Assembly: GCA_902537425.1 (NCBI GenBank)
Contig: CACBBD010000011.1
Location: 1 to 33,367, forward strand
DNA from: an uncultured SAR86 cluster bacterium
GTDB taxonomy: Bacteria; Pseudomonadota; Gammaproteobacteria; Magnimaribacterales; Magnimaribacteraceae
Length of the DNA: 33,367 nucleotides
Reading direction: 5' to 3'
Position 1 is the stretch's first letter. Each line of letters begins with the position of its first letter. The position numbers were made by a program, and so were the translations under genes. Under the pieces are notes generated by a model that was given only the letters and a program-made list of their open reading frames with translations, had not been told where the DNA came from and made no database searches. Of this stretch, positions 13,684-21,332 are shown piece by piece.

Positions 13684-16665
13684 TTATTGATTGTAGATAT
13701 TAGTAACTATAGCTGAGAGTTCGTCCATAGAAACCTCGTCTTTCTTAACCATTCCTGCGACATTCTTTTCAAGCATCTCTCTTTGTACTTCCGTTAAATC
13801 TTTGCCTGAATATACAAGCACAGGTGCTCTTTCCGTTTCATTAAATTCCTTCATATAATTCTCTAAGAATTCAAATCCATCCATTCGTGGCATCTCTAGA
13901 TCAAGAACAATCAAGTTGGGATTTTTATTTAATTTTTCTAAGCCCTCTTTACCATCTTTGGCAGTATCAAATTTAAAGCCAGCATCACTTAGCATTCGTG
14001 ACAGTAAATCACGAACATCGGCATCATCATCAATAATTAGAACGGTTCCATCGTGATCAGTTGAAGAGATATGTTTAGATACCGTTTCTAAGAATAAATC
14101 TCTATTGATTGGTTTTGTTAAATAATCGTCGGCTCCTAGTGATTGAGATAAAACATCTTGTGATAATTGGCTCACCATAACTACAGGCATATCCTTTAGT
14201 TCAGGATCACTTTTACATTCCTTCAATATTGACCACCCGTCTCTTCCGGGCATCAAAACATCTAAAAGAAGTAACTTTGGTTTCATCTCTCTTACAATCT
14301 GCATACCCTTTTCACTATCTACAGCGCCTACTAACTTTAAACCAATCTTTGATAAGGTTCTACGTATAAGATCATGCATAGCGACATCATCATCAATCAG
14401 AACTACTATCTTTTCTTCTTCTGTAAGTTTGTCGATTGTATTACCTTGCTCTAATTCATCATAATCTTGAGGACATTCTCTTGGAACATATAATGTAAAG
14501 ACTGATCCAACGCCGAGCTCACTGGTTACAATCACGTCACCCCCCATCATCTCAGCTAATTTTTTAGTGATAGGCAGTCCAAGTCCTGTTCCGCCATGCT
14601 TCGCTGATGTTGATCTTTCAGCTTGTTCATATTCTCTAAAGACTTTGCTTAAACCCTCTTCAGACATTCCTTCACCAGTATCCGATACAGAAAATCTGAT
14701 CATCTCTACATCTTGCTCAAAAAAGGTATCTACATCTAGGGTAACAGTACCATTAGAAGTAAATTTAAATCCATTGCTCAAAAAGTTAGTCAGACATTGT
14801 CGAATTTTTGTTTCATCTTGAGTCATGGACCCAAGAGCATCTTCTAAATTAACTTTGAAACCATTGTCATTTGTAGCAGCAAGAGGGCCTGTAACATCCT
14901 TTATCGTATCAACCATCCCCTCTATCTCGAAACTAGTCAAGTACAGCTCCATTCTTCCAGCTTCTATCTTAGAAATATCTAGAATATTGTTAATAAGAGA
15001 TAACAGGTGACTTCCGGCTGAAGTGATTTTTTTTAGATCAGGAAGTAAATCATCATAACCTAGGTCCTCACAATCCTCTGCTAACATTTCTCCATAACCG
15101 AGGATTGCATTTAAAGGTGTTCTTAGTTCATGGCTCATGTTGGCAAAAAATCTAGTTTTTTCTGCATTTGCATCCCTTGCTTCATCCCTAGAAGTCTCCA
15201 TTTCACTCGTACGGGCAGAAATCAAAGCATTCACCTCATCCGACATTCTTGAGAAAGCTAAAGACATTAATTCAACCGAAGCTTCTTCATTACCTGCTCC
15301 ATCACCTTCTTTTGCTAACTCGGTCATTTTTTTGATATCTTCGAGAATAAGTTTCTGAGCATCGCCTTCTAACTGGTCGGCTAGGAAAGACATTTTTTCA
15401 ATGATTACCCTATCTCTTTCTTTCCTTCTTTTTGCCTGTTGTTTTCTAATGTCTTCCATCTCCAATAGATGACCTCTGTAACTGTGAAGAGCCGTAGAAA
15501 GATGACCTACTTCATCATTTTTGGATGCTAAAAGTCCATGGCGTTCTGGCATCTTCTGAGTATGGTCTCCTTGTGTTAAACCTTCTAAGACTGCAATTGC
15601 TCGTGTGATTCCTCCAAAAGTTCTATATGTAATGTAAGCAGTTAATCCGACAATGAATAAAATCATAAGAGCTGAGAGAAAATAACTCCTTGCAAGAACT
15701 TCAGAGGCCCTTTCCATGGCTAACTTTTCATCTTTAAATATAAATAATTCTGCCTTATCTGACGATAAGTAAGTACTCAGTGGAATTAAAGTAATAGAAG
15801 TTCCAAGATCAGCATCCTTCGAGCTATGCCTGCTTCCATTTTCTTTCATCAACAAATTAGCTTTTTCTACATTTTGAGAGTAATTCTCAATACCGAATCT
15901 TGACTCAGAGCTGAAATCATCTGATGAATAGTCTTCTTCAAGTGAAATCAGTCCTTCAGGAGTCTTTATACCCGTCCTTACCTCAAATTCATCTTCAAAA
16001 ATCTCAATTGCCTTTCTCACATCCACTCCTAAAATTATGTTGGCAAAAGTTTCTTGATTAACTTTTATTGGAAATGAATAAGTTTGATTTAAAGTAGCCG
16101 TTTGGACATTATCAGCATCCAGTATCTTTAAGGTCGATTGTCTTGGTCTTTCTGAGATATCTTTAATGTGAGAATCTAAATAAGAAAAAAACTCAGGTCT
16201 GGCTTTAGGACTACAGGCATCTATGCCAAGTAAATCTAATGCGCTGCCACAATAAAATCTTTGACCATTTGGAAAGTAAGCCATTACAAAACTTAACTCA
16301 CCATCGTCCAATTCCTCTTCAAATATATATTCAATTAAGTACTGAAGATCTCCAAGAGATCGGTTTTCTATAGTGTTGAAAATTGGATTCAAATAATTGC
16401 CTGAAGAATCAACTTCGTCTATGAAAGTTTCATCATCTGGATCCCATATATCTCCTTTTTCCCCAAAACCTGGAAGCCAGCTTGCCATAGACTCATAAGT
16501 ACCATTGAACGTTTGATACCAAGCTGACTCATAAAGCACTACTAAGGATTCACCCGCGGCGTCTTCTTGAATTGAGTCTCTACTATCTGTAGAAAAATAG
16601 AAGACTACTGTTACTAGCAGATACCCCACCACTACGAACAGCAGAAGTTGCAGTCTAATTGACAT
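13684..16665 (-). CDS. Membrane hybrid sensor histidine kinase with two C-terminal receivers
   Basis: 993 residues. The order is membrane segment 1 (about 6-24), a periplasmic sensor of about 300 residues (family not recognised), membrane segment 2 (about 328-348), HAMP (about 349-401), a coiled region, HisKA with His512 in 'MSHELRTPLNAILGYGEML', and HATPase_c with N-box 'LTNFLSNGFKFT' (Asn631), G1 'SDTGEGM' (Asp662) and G2 'HGGTGLGL' (690-697). Two receivers follow, with phospho-acceptors Asp802 ('LLLDVLMPGRDG') and Asp922 ('IVLDLEMPRMDG'). The second receiver ends in 'GMVKKDE' instead of the usual Lys-Pro. There is no Hpt domain, so phosphate may go to a separate protein. It converges on the c-di-GMP/receiver operon with a 5-nt gap and follows a TonB-domain gene by 24 nt on the same strand. 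Confidence 0.92.
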   Translation of the reverse strand: MSIRLQLLLFVVVGYLLVTVVFYFSTDSRDSIQEDAAGESLVVLYESAWYQTFNGTYESMASWLPGFGEKGDIWDPDDETFIDEVDSSGNYLNPIFNTIENRSLGDLQYLIEYIFEEELDDGELSFVMAYFPNGQRFYCGSALDLLGIDACSPKARPEFFSYLDSHIKDISERPRQSTLKILDADNVQTATLNQTYSFPIKVNQETFANIILGVDVRKAIEIFEDEFEVRTGIKTPEGLISLEEDYSSDDFSSESRFGIENYSQNVEKANLLMKENGSRHSSKDADLGTSITLIPLSTYLSSDKAELFIFKDEKLAMERASEVLARSYFLSALMILFIVGLTAYITYRTFGGITRAIAVLEGLTQGDHTQKMPERHGLLASKNDEVGHLSTALHSYRGHLLEMEDIRKQQAKRRKERDRVIIEKMSFLADQLEGDAQKLILEDIKKMTELAKEGDGAGNEEASVELMSLAFSRMSDEVNALISARTSEMETSRDEARDANAEKTRFFANMSHELRTPLNAILGYGEMLAEDCEDLGYDDLLPDLKKITSAGSHLLSLINNILDISKIEAGRMELYLTSFEIEGMVDTIKDVTGPLAATNDNGFKVNLEDALGSMTQDETKIRQCLTNFLSNGFKFTSNGTVTLDVDTFFEQDVEMIRFSVSDTGEGMSEEGLSKVFREYEQAERSTSAKHGGTGLGLPITKKLAEMMGGDVIVTSELGVGSVFTLYVPRECPQDYDELEQGNTIDKLTEEEKIVVLIDDDVAMHDLIRRTLSKIGLKLVGAVDSEKGMQIVREMKPKLLLLDVLMPGRDGWSILKECKSDPELKDMPVVMVSQLSQDVLSQSLGADDYLTKPINRDLFLETVSKHISSTDHDGTVLIIDDDADVRDLLSRMLSDAGFKFDTAKDGKEGLEKLNKNPNLIVLDLEMPRMDGFEFLENYMKEFNETERAPVLVYSGKDLTEVQREMLEKNVAGMVKKDEVSMDELSAIVTNIYNQ

Positions 16666-16689
16666 ATTTGAGAGAAATACTAGAAAACC

Positions 16690-17082
16690 TTATTGCAGGT
16701 CAAAATTTAATCTTACTTGAACGTTGTTAGCTTTGACAGATTGACCATTAAATGAAGGAGGCATATATACCCATTTTCGTACTGCTTTAATTGCAGATCT
16801 TTCAAAAACACCTTGAGGTGCAGCTTCAACAACATAAGGATCTAAGACTGCTCCATCTGTATCAACATCAAATTCGACAACTACATAACCTTCTTTGCCT
16901 AGCCTTAAAGCTTTTCTAGGGAAAGAAGGTAACTTTGCATAATTTCTTTCAACAGTTATCTCTGTTTCGTCTTCTCCAACATATCCTATATCTGTAATCG
17001 CGGAGATGGTTGAAGCAAATATTACTGCCATAAAAATAGCAAAGCCTCTTGCTGTTAGTTTATAAACTTTATTTAAAGACAT
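16690..17082 (-). CDS. Short TonB C-terminal-domain protein
   Basis: 130 residues. A signal peptide or anchor covers about 12-29 ('GFAIFMAVIFASTISA'). A TonB C-terminal domain covers about 48-130, with the 'FPRKALRLGKEGYVVVEFDVDTDGAV..P.VVEAAP.GVFERSAIKAVRKWVYMPP' pattern typical of energy transducers. It has no proline-rich spacer, so it is too short to reach the outer membrane from the inner membrane as TonB does. It may be a processed periplasmic protein. AGGAG lies 8 nt before the ATG and a TATAAT hexamer lies about 30 nt upstream. It is the first gene of a two-gene minus-strand unit with the hybrid kinase, which suggests a sensing or accessory role; no ExbB/ExbD genes are nearby. Confidence 0.83.
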   Translation of the reverse strand: MSLNKVYKLTARGFAIFMAVIFASTISAITDIGYVGEDETEITVERNYAKLPSFPRKALRLGKEGYVVVEFDVDTDGAVLDPYVVEAAPQGVFERSAIKAVRKWVYMPPSFNGQSVKANNVQVRLNFDLQ

Positions 17083-17108
17083 TATGGTTTACTCCTGTAT
17101 ATATCTAT

Positions 17109-17114
17109 ATTATA
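17109..17114 (-). promoter_or_regulatory. Candidate -10 element for the TonB-domain/hybrid kinase unit
   Basis: On the minus strand this reads TATAAT inside TGTATAATAT, 27 nt before the TonB-domain start codon. The predicted start site is about 20 nt before the ATG, leaving room for the AGGAG ribosome site. No good -35 box is found at 16-18 nt. The 58-nt gap 17083-17140 must also hold the promoter of the divergent CBS gene. Confidence 0.4.
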
Positions 17115-17140
17115 CACTTTTTATAAATCTATAGATCACA

Positions 17141-17566
17141 ATGAGTAAATCAAAGAAAGTAAAGCACTACCTAGCTGGACAGCGCTACTGGGAAGTATTT
17201 GTAATTGATAAAGAGGAAACAGTAGGACATGCTTGTGAATTGATGGACAAAAATAGAATCGGAGCTTTGATCGTAGTTGATAAAAAAACTGATGTTGAGC
17301 ACAGTCATGTTATTGGAATAGTCACAGAAAGAGATATTGTCAAAACCATTTCGCATCATCTAGATAATATTGAAGATAGAACAGTTGATCAGATAATGAC
17401 AAATTCTGTTGTCAGTACAACACCTGATGCAACATCCGAAGAAGCTGTAAATTTAATGGTTGAAAATCAAATTAGACATTTAGCTGTGATGGAGGAGGAT
17501 ATATTGTTAGGCGTTATTTCAATGCGTGATCTTTTCTATTCATTGAATTACCTAAATAAGGAATGA
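17141..17566 (+). CDS. CBS-domain pair protein
   Basis: 141 residues forming two consecutive CBS motifs (a Bateman module) and no other domain. The first is about 20-75 ('VGHACELMDKNRIGALIVVD...GIVTERDIVKT'), the second about 85-138 ('MTNSVVSTTPDATSEEAVNLMVENQIRHLAVME...GVISMRDLFYSL'). Such stand-alone pairs usually bind adenine nucleotides and regulate a partner, but the ligand cannot be read from sequence. The stop overlaps the start of the phosphatase/ArsC gene in an ATGA arrangement, so the two proteins are coupled in translation and may act together. Confidence 0.9.
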   Translation: MSKSKKVKHYLAGQRYWEVFVIDKEETVGHACELMDKNRIGALIVVDKKTDVEHSHVIGIVTERDIVKTISHHLDNIEDRTVDQIMTNSVVSTTPDATSEEAVNLMVENQIRHLAVMEEDILLGVISMRDLFYSLNYLNKE

Positions 17567-17964
17567 GAGTTCTTTTTGCATGTATTGAAAACTCATGCAG
17601 AAGCCAAATAGCTGAAGCATTAGCAAAAAATTTTTCTCAAGGTAAGATTGAATTCTATAGTGCTGGCTCTAAACCTAGTGGTGTAGTAAATCCAATGGCG
17701 ATAAAATTACTTCGCTCACAAGGGGTTCATTTATCAGATCACAAATCAAAACACGTTTCTGATTTTGAAGGTATAAAAATAGATTATCTAATTTTAATGG
17801 GGTGCCAAGACGAATGCCCTAATCTAGTTGCTGATGAGAGAATTGAGTGGGACATTCCAGATCCTAAAGACATGGAAAAATCTGAATTTCTTAAAGTAAT
17901 AGAGAAAATAAGATCTGAAGTACAAAAATTAATTGGAACTATCTATATCGAACATTCTCTCTAG
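17563..17964 (+). CDS. Low-molecular-weight phosphatase-fold protein, ArsC-like arsenate reductase
   Basis: 133 residues. The CX5R phosphate loop is at Cys7-Arg13 ('CIENSCRS'), with Cys81 and Cys85 in 'MGCQDECP' and the acid loop 'WDIPDP' (Asp100). The Cys-x3-Cys pair together with the asparagine in the P-loop is typical of thiol-coupled arsenate reductases of the LMW-PTPase fold, more than of plain tyrosine phosphatases. There is no arsenite pump or ArsR gene nearby, so a role in arsenate detoxification depends on genes elsewhere, and a protein-phosphatase role remains possible. It overlaps the CBS gene by 4 nt at its start and the convergent oxidase gene by 26 nt at its end. Confidence 0.83.
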   Translation: MRVLFACIENSCRSQIAEALAKNFSQGKIEFYSAGSKPSGVVNPMAIKLLRSQGVHLSDHKSKHVSDFEGIKIDYLILMGCQDECPNLVADERIEWDIPDPKDMEKSEFLKVIEKIRSEVQKLIGTIYIEHSL

Positions 17965-19084
17965 AGAGTTCTTTTACAGATCTTACTCCCATCAATCTCA
18001 TATCACGTTCAATTTCTTGTTTCATCAGTTCTAAAGCTCTCTCTACTCCTTCTTGTCCAGCCGCTGCTAAGGCATATAAATAAAATCTACCGCCACCGAC
18101 GGCCTTAGCGCCAAGTGAGAGTGCTTTCAACACGTGAGTGCCTCTTTGTATCCCGCTATCCATAATGACATCTATATCATCCCCTACTGCATCTACTATT
18201 TCTGCTAATTGATCAAAAGGTGACCTACTTCCATCTAATTGTCTTCCGCCATGATTAGAAATAACAATACCAGTACACCCTATTTCAACTGCTTTTCTTG
18301 CATCTTCGACACTCATGACACCTTTTAAGCAAAATTGTCCATTCCAATATTCAACCATTCTTGCTACATCATCCCAACTTAAATTGGGGTCTAACATTTC
18401 AGTAAAGTATCTCCCGATTGAAATAGGCCCATCAGACATATCTACATGATCGTCTAATTGAGGGAGTGAAAACTTCTCATGAGTTAAGTAATTTAAAGCC
18501 CACATTGGCTTAACTGCAAATTGAAAAATACCATTTAAGCTAAGTTTAAATGGAATAGAAAAGCCTGTTTTTAAATCTCTTTCTCTGTTTCCCCCTGTTA
18601 TTGTATCGACAGTGAGCATCATGATATCGACATTCGCATTTTTGGCATTTTCCAACATCACTTTGTTAAGTTCTCTATCTTTATGAAAGTAAAACTGGTA
18701 ACACTGGGGTCCTGGGTATCTTTTCCTTACGTCTGCCAGGCTTACAGTCCCAAGAGAGGAAACGCCAAATAGGGTTCCATATTTATCTGCTGCAGCGGCT
18801 ACTGCATTTTCTCCTTGATGATGGAAAACTCTTTGCAATGCTGTTGGTGAGCAATAAATTGGCATGTCTAGTCTTTGACCCAAAATTTCAACTGACATAT
18901 CAATATCCCGAACACCCCTTAATACATTAGGAACTAGATCACAATCTTCAAAACTCTTTGTGTTTCTATCAAAGGTGTTCTCATCATCGGCAGCTCCGTC
19001 GATGTAATTGAAAATTGGACTAGGCAAACGCCTACGCGCTAACTCTCTGAAGTCAGTGAAACTATGGCAATCTTTCAAACGCAT
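17939..19084 (-). CDS. FMN-dependent alpha-hydroxy-acid oxidase/dehydrogenase (LldD family)
   Basis: 381 residues, the usual length for L-lactate dehydrogenase / glycolate oxidase / mandelate dehydrogenase relatives. Readable family marks are 'FNYIDGAADDE' near the start, 'SPTALQRVFHHQGE', 'FGVSSLGTVSLADV', 'QFYFHKDRE', 'MLTVDT', the active-site 'ISNHGGRQLDGS' (catalytic His plus Arg) and the phosphate-binding 'MDSGIQRGTHVLKALSLGAKAVGGGR'. It oxidises a 2-hydroxy acid to the 2-oxo acid; the exact substrate is not clear. The end lies 26 nt inside the convergent ArsC-like gene. It follows the SDR gene by 49 nt on the same strand. Confidence 0.9.
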   Translation of the reverse strand: MRLKDCHSFTDFRELARRRLPSPIFNYIDGAADDENTFDRNTKSFEDCDLVPNVLRGVRDIDMSVEILGQRLDMPIYCSPTALQRVFHHQGENAVAAAADKYGTLFGVSSLGTVSLADVRKRYPGPQCYQFYFHKDRELNKVMLENAKNANVDIMMLTVDTITGGNRERDLKTGFSIPFKLSLNGIFQFAVKPMWALNYLTHEKFSLPQLDDHVDMSDGPISIGRYFTEMLDPNLSWDDVARMVEYWNGQFCLKGVMSVEDARKAVEIGCTGIVISNHGGRQLDGSRSPFDQLAEIVDAVGDDIDVIMDSGIQRGTHVLKALSLGAKAVGGGRFYLYALAAAGQEGVERALELMKQEIERDMRLMGVRSVKELSRENVRYR

Positions 19085-19133
19085 AACAATTTGAATGTAA
19101 AACCCTACAAAAAGCTATTTTATTTCTAGAATA

Positions 19134-20048
19134 TTATTTCTTGCTTTCTTGTATGAGGGTAAAAGCTTTCATTGATTGGTCACCACCCTGATAACAAAGA
19201 GTTGCATCTTCCATATCAGAAATTTGATCCCAGCTTGATTCAATATTTTCAGCTGTCAATTCATCACCAGTACCTAGATAGACACCTTTAGTTTCATGAA
19301 TCATCACTCTTGTAAATACTCCTGCACCTGCAGCGATAATCACTCCAGTTGGGGCATCTTCGGAAACCATATAAGTTACAGCAGGAGTAACGTATTCCGG
19401 TTTAATTTGTTCGATAACGTCTTCCGGCATTAAACTCTCCGTCATTCTTGTTCCCGCTAATGGTGCCAAAGTGTTGCACTTAACATTGTACTTAGCTCCT
19501 TCAAGTTTAAGAGTATTCATTAGACCAACTACGCCCATCTTTGCAGACCCATAATTAGTTTGACCAAAGTTACCATAGAGTCCACTTGATGAAGATGTCA
19601 TTACTATTCTTCCGTAGTTCTGCTCTTTCATTATTTCCCAAACCGCTTTTGTACAATTTACACTTCCCATGAGATGTACTTCTACAACCATTCTAAAATC
19701 TTGGTCTTCAACCTTTGAAAAACTTTTATCTCTTAGAATACCTGCATTGTTAACCAAGATATCAATGCGACCGTAGGCATCCATGGCTTGCTCAACCATT
19801 GCTTTAACCTGTTCTGCATCAGTAACACTAGCTCCATTAGCTATTGCTTCACCACCGGCAGCCTTGATTTCCTCAACGACCATTTCTGCTGCAGTAGAAG
19901 AACCATCATCAGATCCATCTACATTTCCACCCAAATCATTAACAACGACCTTGGCGCCTCTTCGAGCCAGGTCCAACGCATGACATTTTCCTAGTCCTCC
20001 CCCTGCACCAGTTACAATTGCAACACGATCATTAAATGTAATTGACAT
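19134..20048 (-). CDS. SDR-family oxidoreductase, peroxisomal multifunctional-enzyme type (3R)-hydroxyacyl-CoA dehydrogenase-like
   Basis: 304 residues. The Rossmann start 'AIVTGAGGGLGKCHALDLA' has the TGxxxGxG motif, followed by 'VVVNDLGGN', 'NNAG' and the catalytic Ser-Tyr-Lys set in 'SSSSGLYGNFGQTNYGSAK'. The 'NDLGG..DG...S..A..VV.EI' insertion and the C-terminal extension 'SEDAPTGVIIAAGAGVFTRV' are typical of the HSD17B4 group, which works on 3-hydroxyacyl-CoA. AGGAGA lies 6 nt before the ATG. It sits between a C-S lyase-like aminotransferase gene and the hydroxy-acid oxidase gene, all on the minus strand, and is divergent from a thiolase gene, which fits a fatty-acid or side-chain degradation role. 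Confidence 0.88.
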   Translation of the reverse strand: MSITFNDRVAIVTGAGGGLGKCHALDLARRGAKVVVNDLGGNVDGSDDGSSTAAEMVVEEIKAAGGEAIANGASVTDAEQVKAMVEQAMDAYGRIDILVNNAGILRDKSFSKVEDQDFRMVVEVHLMGSVNCTKAVWEIMKEQNYGRIVMTSSSSGLYGNFGQTNYGSAKMGVVGLMNTLKLEGAKYNVKCNTLAPLAGTRMTESLMPEDVIEQIKPEYVTPAVTYMVSEDAPTGVIIAAGAGVFTRVMIHETKGVYLGTGDELTAENIESSWDQISDMEDATLCYQGGDQSMKAFTLIQESKK

Positions 20049-20092
20049 AATATCTCCTCTTTATAAATTTAAGGCGCACATATTAACTTAAC

Positions 20093-21241
20093 CTAGTTTC
20101 TTTGTGAAAAGGCTTTTTCTATTCTATTTATAGCCTCTTCTAATATAGACTTAGGACATCCAAAGTTTAAACGCACGTAGTTTTTATCTCCAAACCAAGC
20201 GCCATCATAAACACCAACTCTTGCTTCATCTATAAAAAAATTGGCAGCATTATCTAATCCGGATTCGCTACAGTCTATCCAAGCTAAGAATCCCGCCTCA
20301 GGTCCCTTCAAGGAGAGTCCATCTATATTATTTAATCTTTCCAGTAATAAATTTCTATTGGTTTTTAAATACTCTAGCAATTCTAAATACCACTCTTGAG
20401 CATCTCTATAAGCTGCTTCTGCAGCTACAATTGCAATATTATCTATATGGGCAACAATACCTTTCGTATTCCCCTTGAAATCTTCTCTCAGTTCTCTATT
20501 TGGTATTATTGCAGCTGCAATGGGAAATCCTGCAAGATTAAAAGTTTTGCAAGGTCCCATGATAGTAATAGAGTTATCTTCATTATATTTATTTAAACTT
20601 GCATATGGAATATGCTTTAAACCTTCCTCTAAAATTAAATCAGAATGTATTTCGTCACTACAAACAATAATATTTCTATCTTCACAAACTTTAGAAATTT
20701 CTTTTAATTCGCCTTCACTGAAGACAGTTCCACCTGGATTTTGAGGATTACATAGAAAAAATAACTTAGTATCATCTGTTAGAAGCGTTTCTATAGCATC
20801 CATATCAAATTCAAGCCTTCCTTGAGAATCAAATAAATGTGTTTTGATAAATCCCCTTTCCATATTTTCGGGTGCTTCAGTAAAAGGAGCATAAATTGGA
20901 GAAGGAACCATAGCGAGTTCTCCAGGTGCCAGAACTGTTTTACAAGTTACATTTAGACCCACTACTCCTCCTGGTATCCAGACAACCCAATCTTTTTGTA
21001 TTGACCATCCAGAATTGTTTTTTACATTATCAACAAATACATTAGTCAAATTACTTGGAATTTCAGAATAACCAAAAATTCCTTGAGCTATTCTTTCAGA
21101 CATGGCACTGGTTATCTCAGGAGGACAAATAAAATCCATATCTGCTATCCACATTGGTATCACATCATCGTCAGAGAACTTCAACCACTTAGTACTATAA
21201 GTTTCTTTTCTCGATATTATTTGGTCAAAATCATATTTCAT
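20093..21241 (-). CDS. MalY/PatB-type PLP aminotransferase (putative C-S beta-lyase)
   Basis: 382 residues of fold-type I PLP enzymes. The N-terminal 'YDFDQIISRKETYSTKWLKF....IPMWIADMDF' and 'GIFGYSEIP' are hallmarks of the MalY/PatB subgroup, which cleaves cystathionine or related C-S bonds to pyruvate, ammonia and thiol. The PLP aspartate is in 'VCSDEIHSDL', and the Schiff-base lysine is in 'GPCKTFNLAG'. The C-terminal 'NYVRLNFGCPKSILEEAINRI' carries the substrate-carboxylate arginine. It is the first gene of a three-gene minus-strand group and divergent from the thiolase-like gene across 91 nt. In marine bacteria such enzymes can take part in methionine and organic-sulfur turnover, but the substrate here is not known. 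Confidence 0.88.
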   Translation of the reverse strand: MKYDFDQIISRKETYSTKWLKFSDDDVIPMWIADMDFICPPEITSAMSERIAQGIFGYSEIPSNLTNVFVDNVKNNSGWSIQKDWVVWIPGGVVGLNVTCKTVLAPGELAMVPSPIYAPFTEAPENMERGFIKTHLFDSQGRLEFDMDAIETLLTDDTKLFFLCNPQNPGGTVFSEGELKEISKVCEDRNIIVCSDEIHSDLILEEGLKHIPYASLNKYNEDNSITIMGPCKTFNLAGFPIAAAIIPNRELREDFKGNTKGIVAHIDNIAIVAAEAAYRDAQEWYLELLEYLKTNRNLLLERLNNIDGLSLKGPEAGFLAWIDCSESGLDNAANFFIDEARVGVYDGAWFGDKNYVRLNFGCPKSILEEAINRIEKAFSQRN

Positions 21242-21332
21242 GAATAAAAATCATATTACTCTAAATTTTGTTTGATACCTATTGCTCAGTACTGTTTCAG
21301 TGGTTAGACTGCGGGTCCCAATAATCTAAATT

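Noticed and set aside
16690-17082. A full TonB-ExbB-ExbD system
   Set aside because: No ExbB/ExbD genes in the window and the protein lacks the periplasm-spanning linker.
17563-17964. An arsenic-resistance operon
   Set aside because: Only the reductase-like gene is present; no pump, regulator or chaperone of the ars system lies nearby.
21242-21332. A tRNA-like stretch (GTGGTTAGACTGCGGGTCCC) in the divergent gap
   Set aside because: No acceptor stem or T-loop could be paired within the 91-nt gap; not a tRNA.
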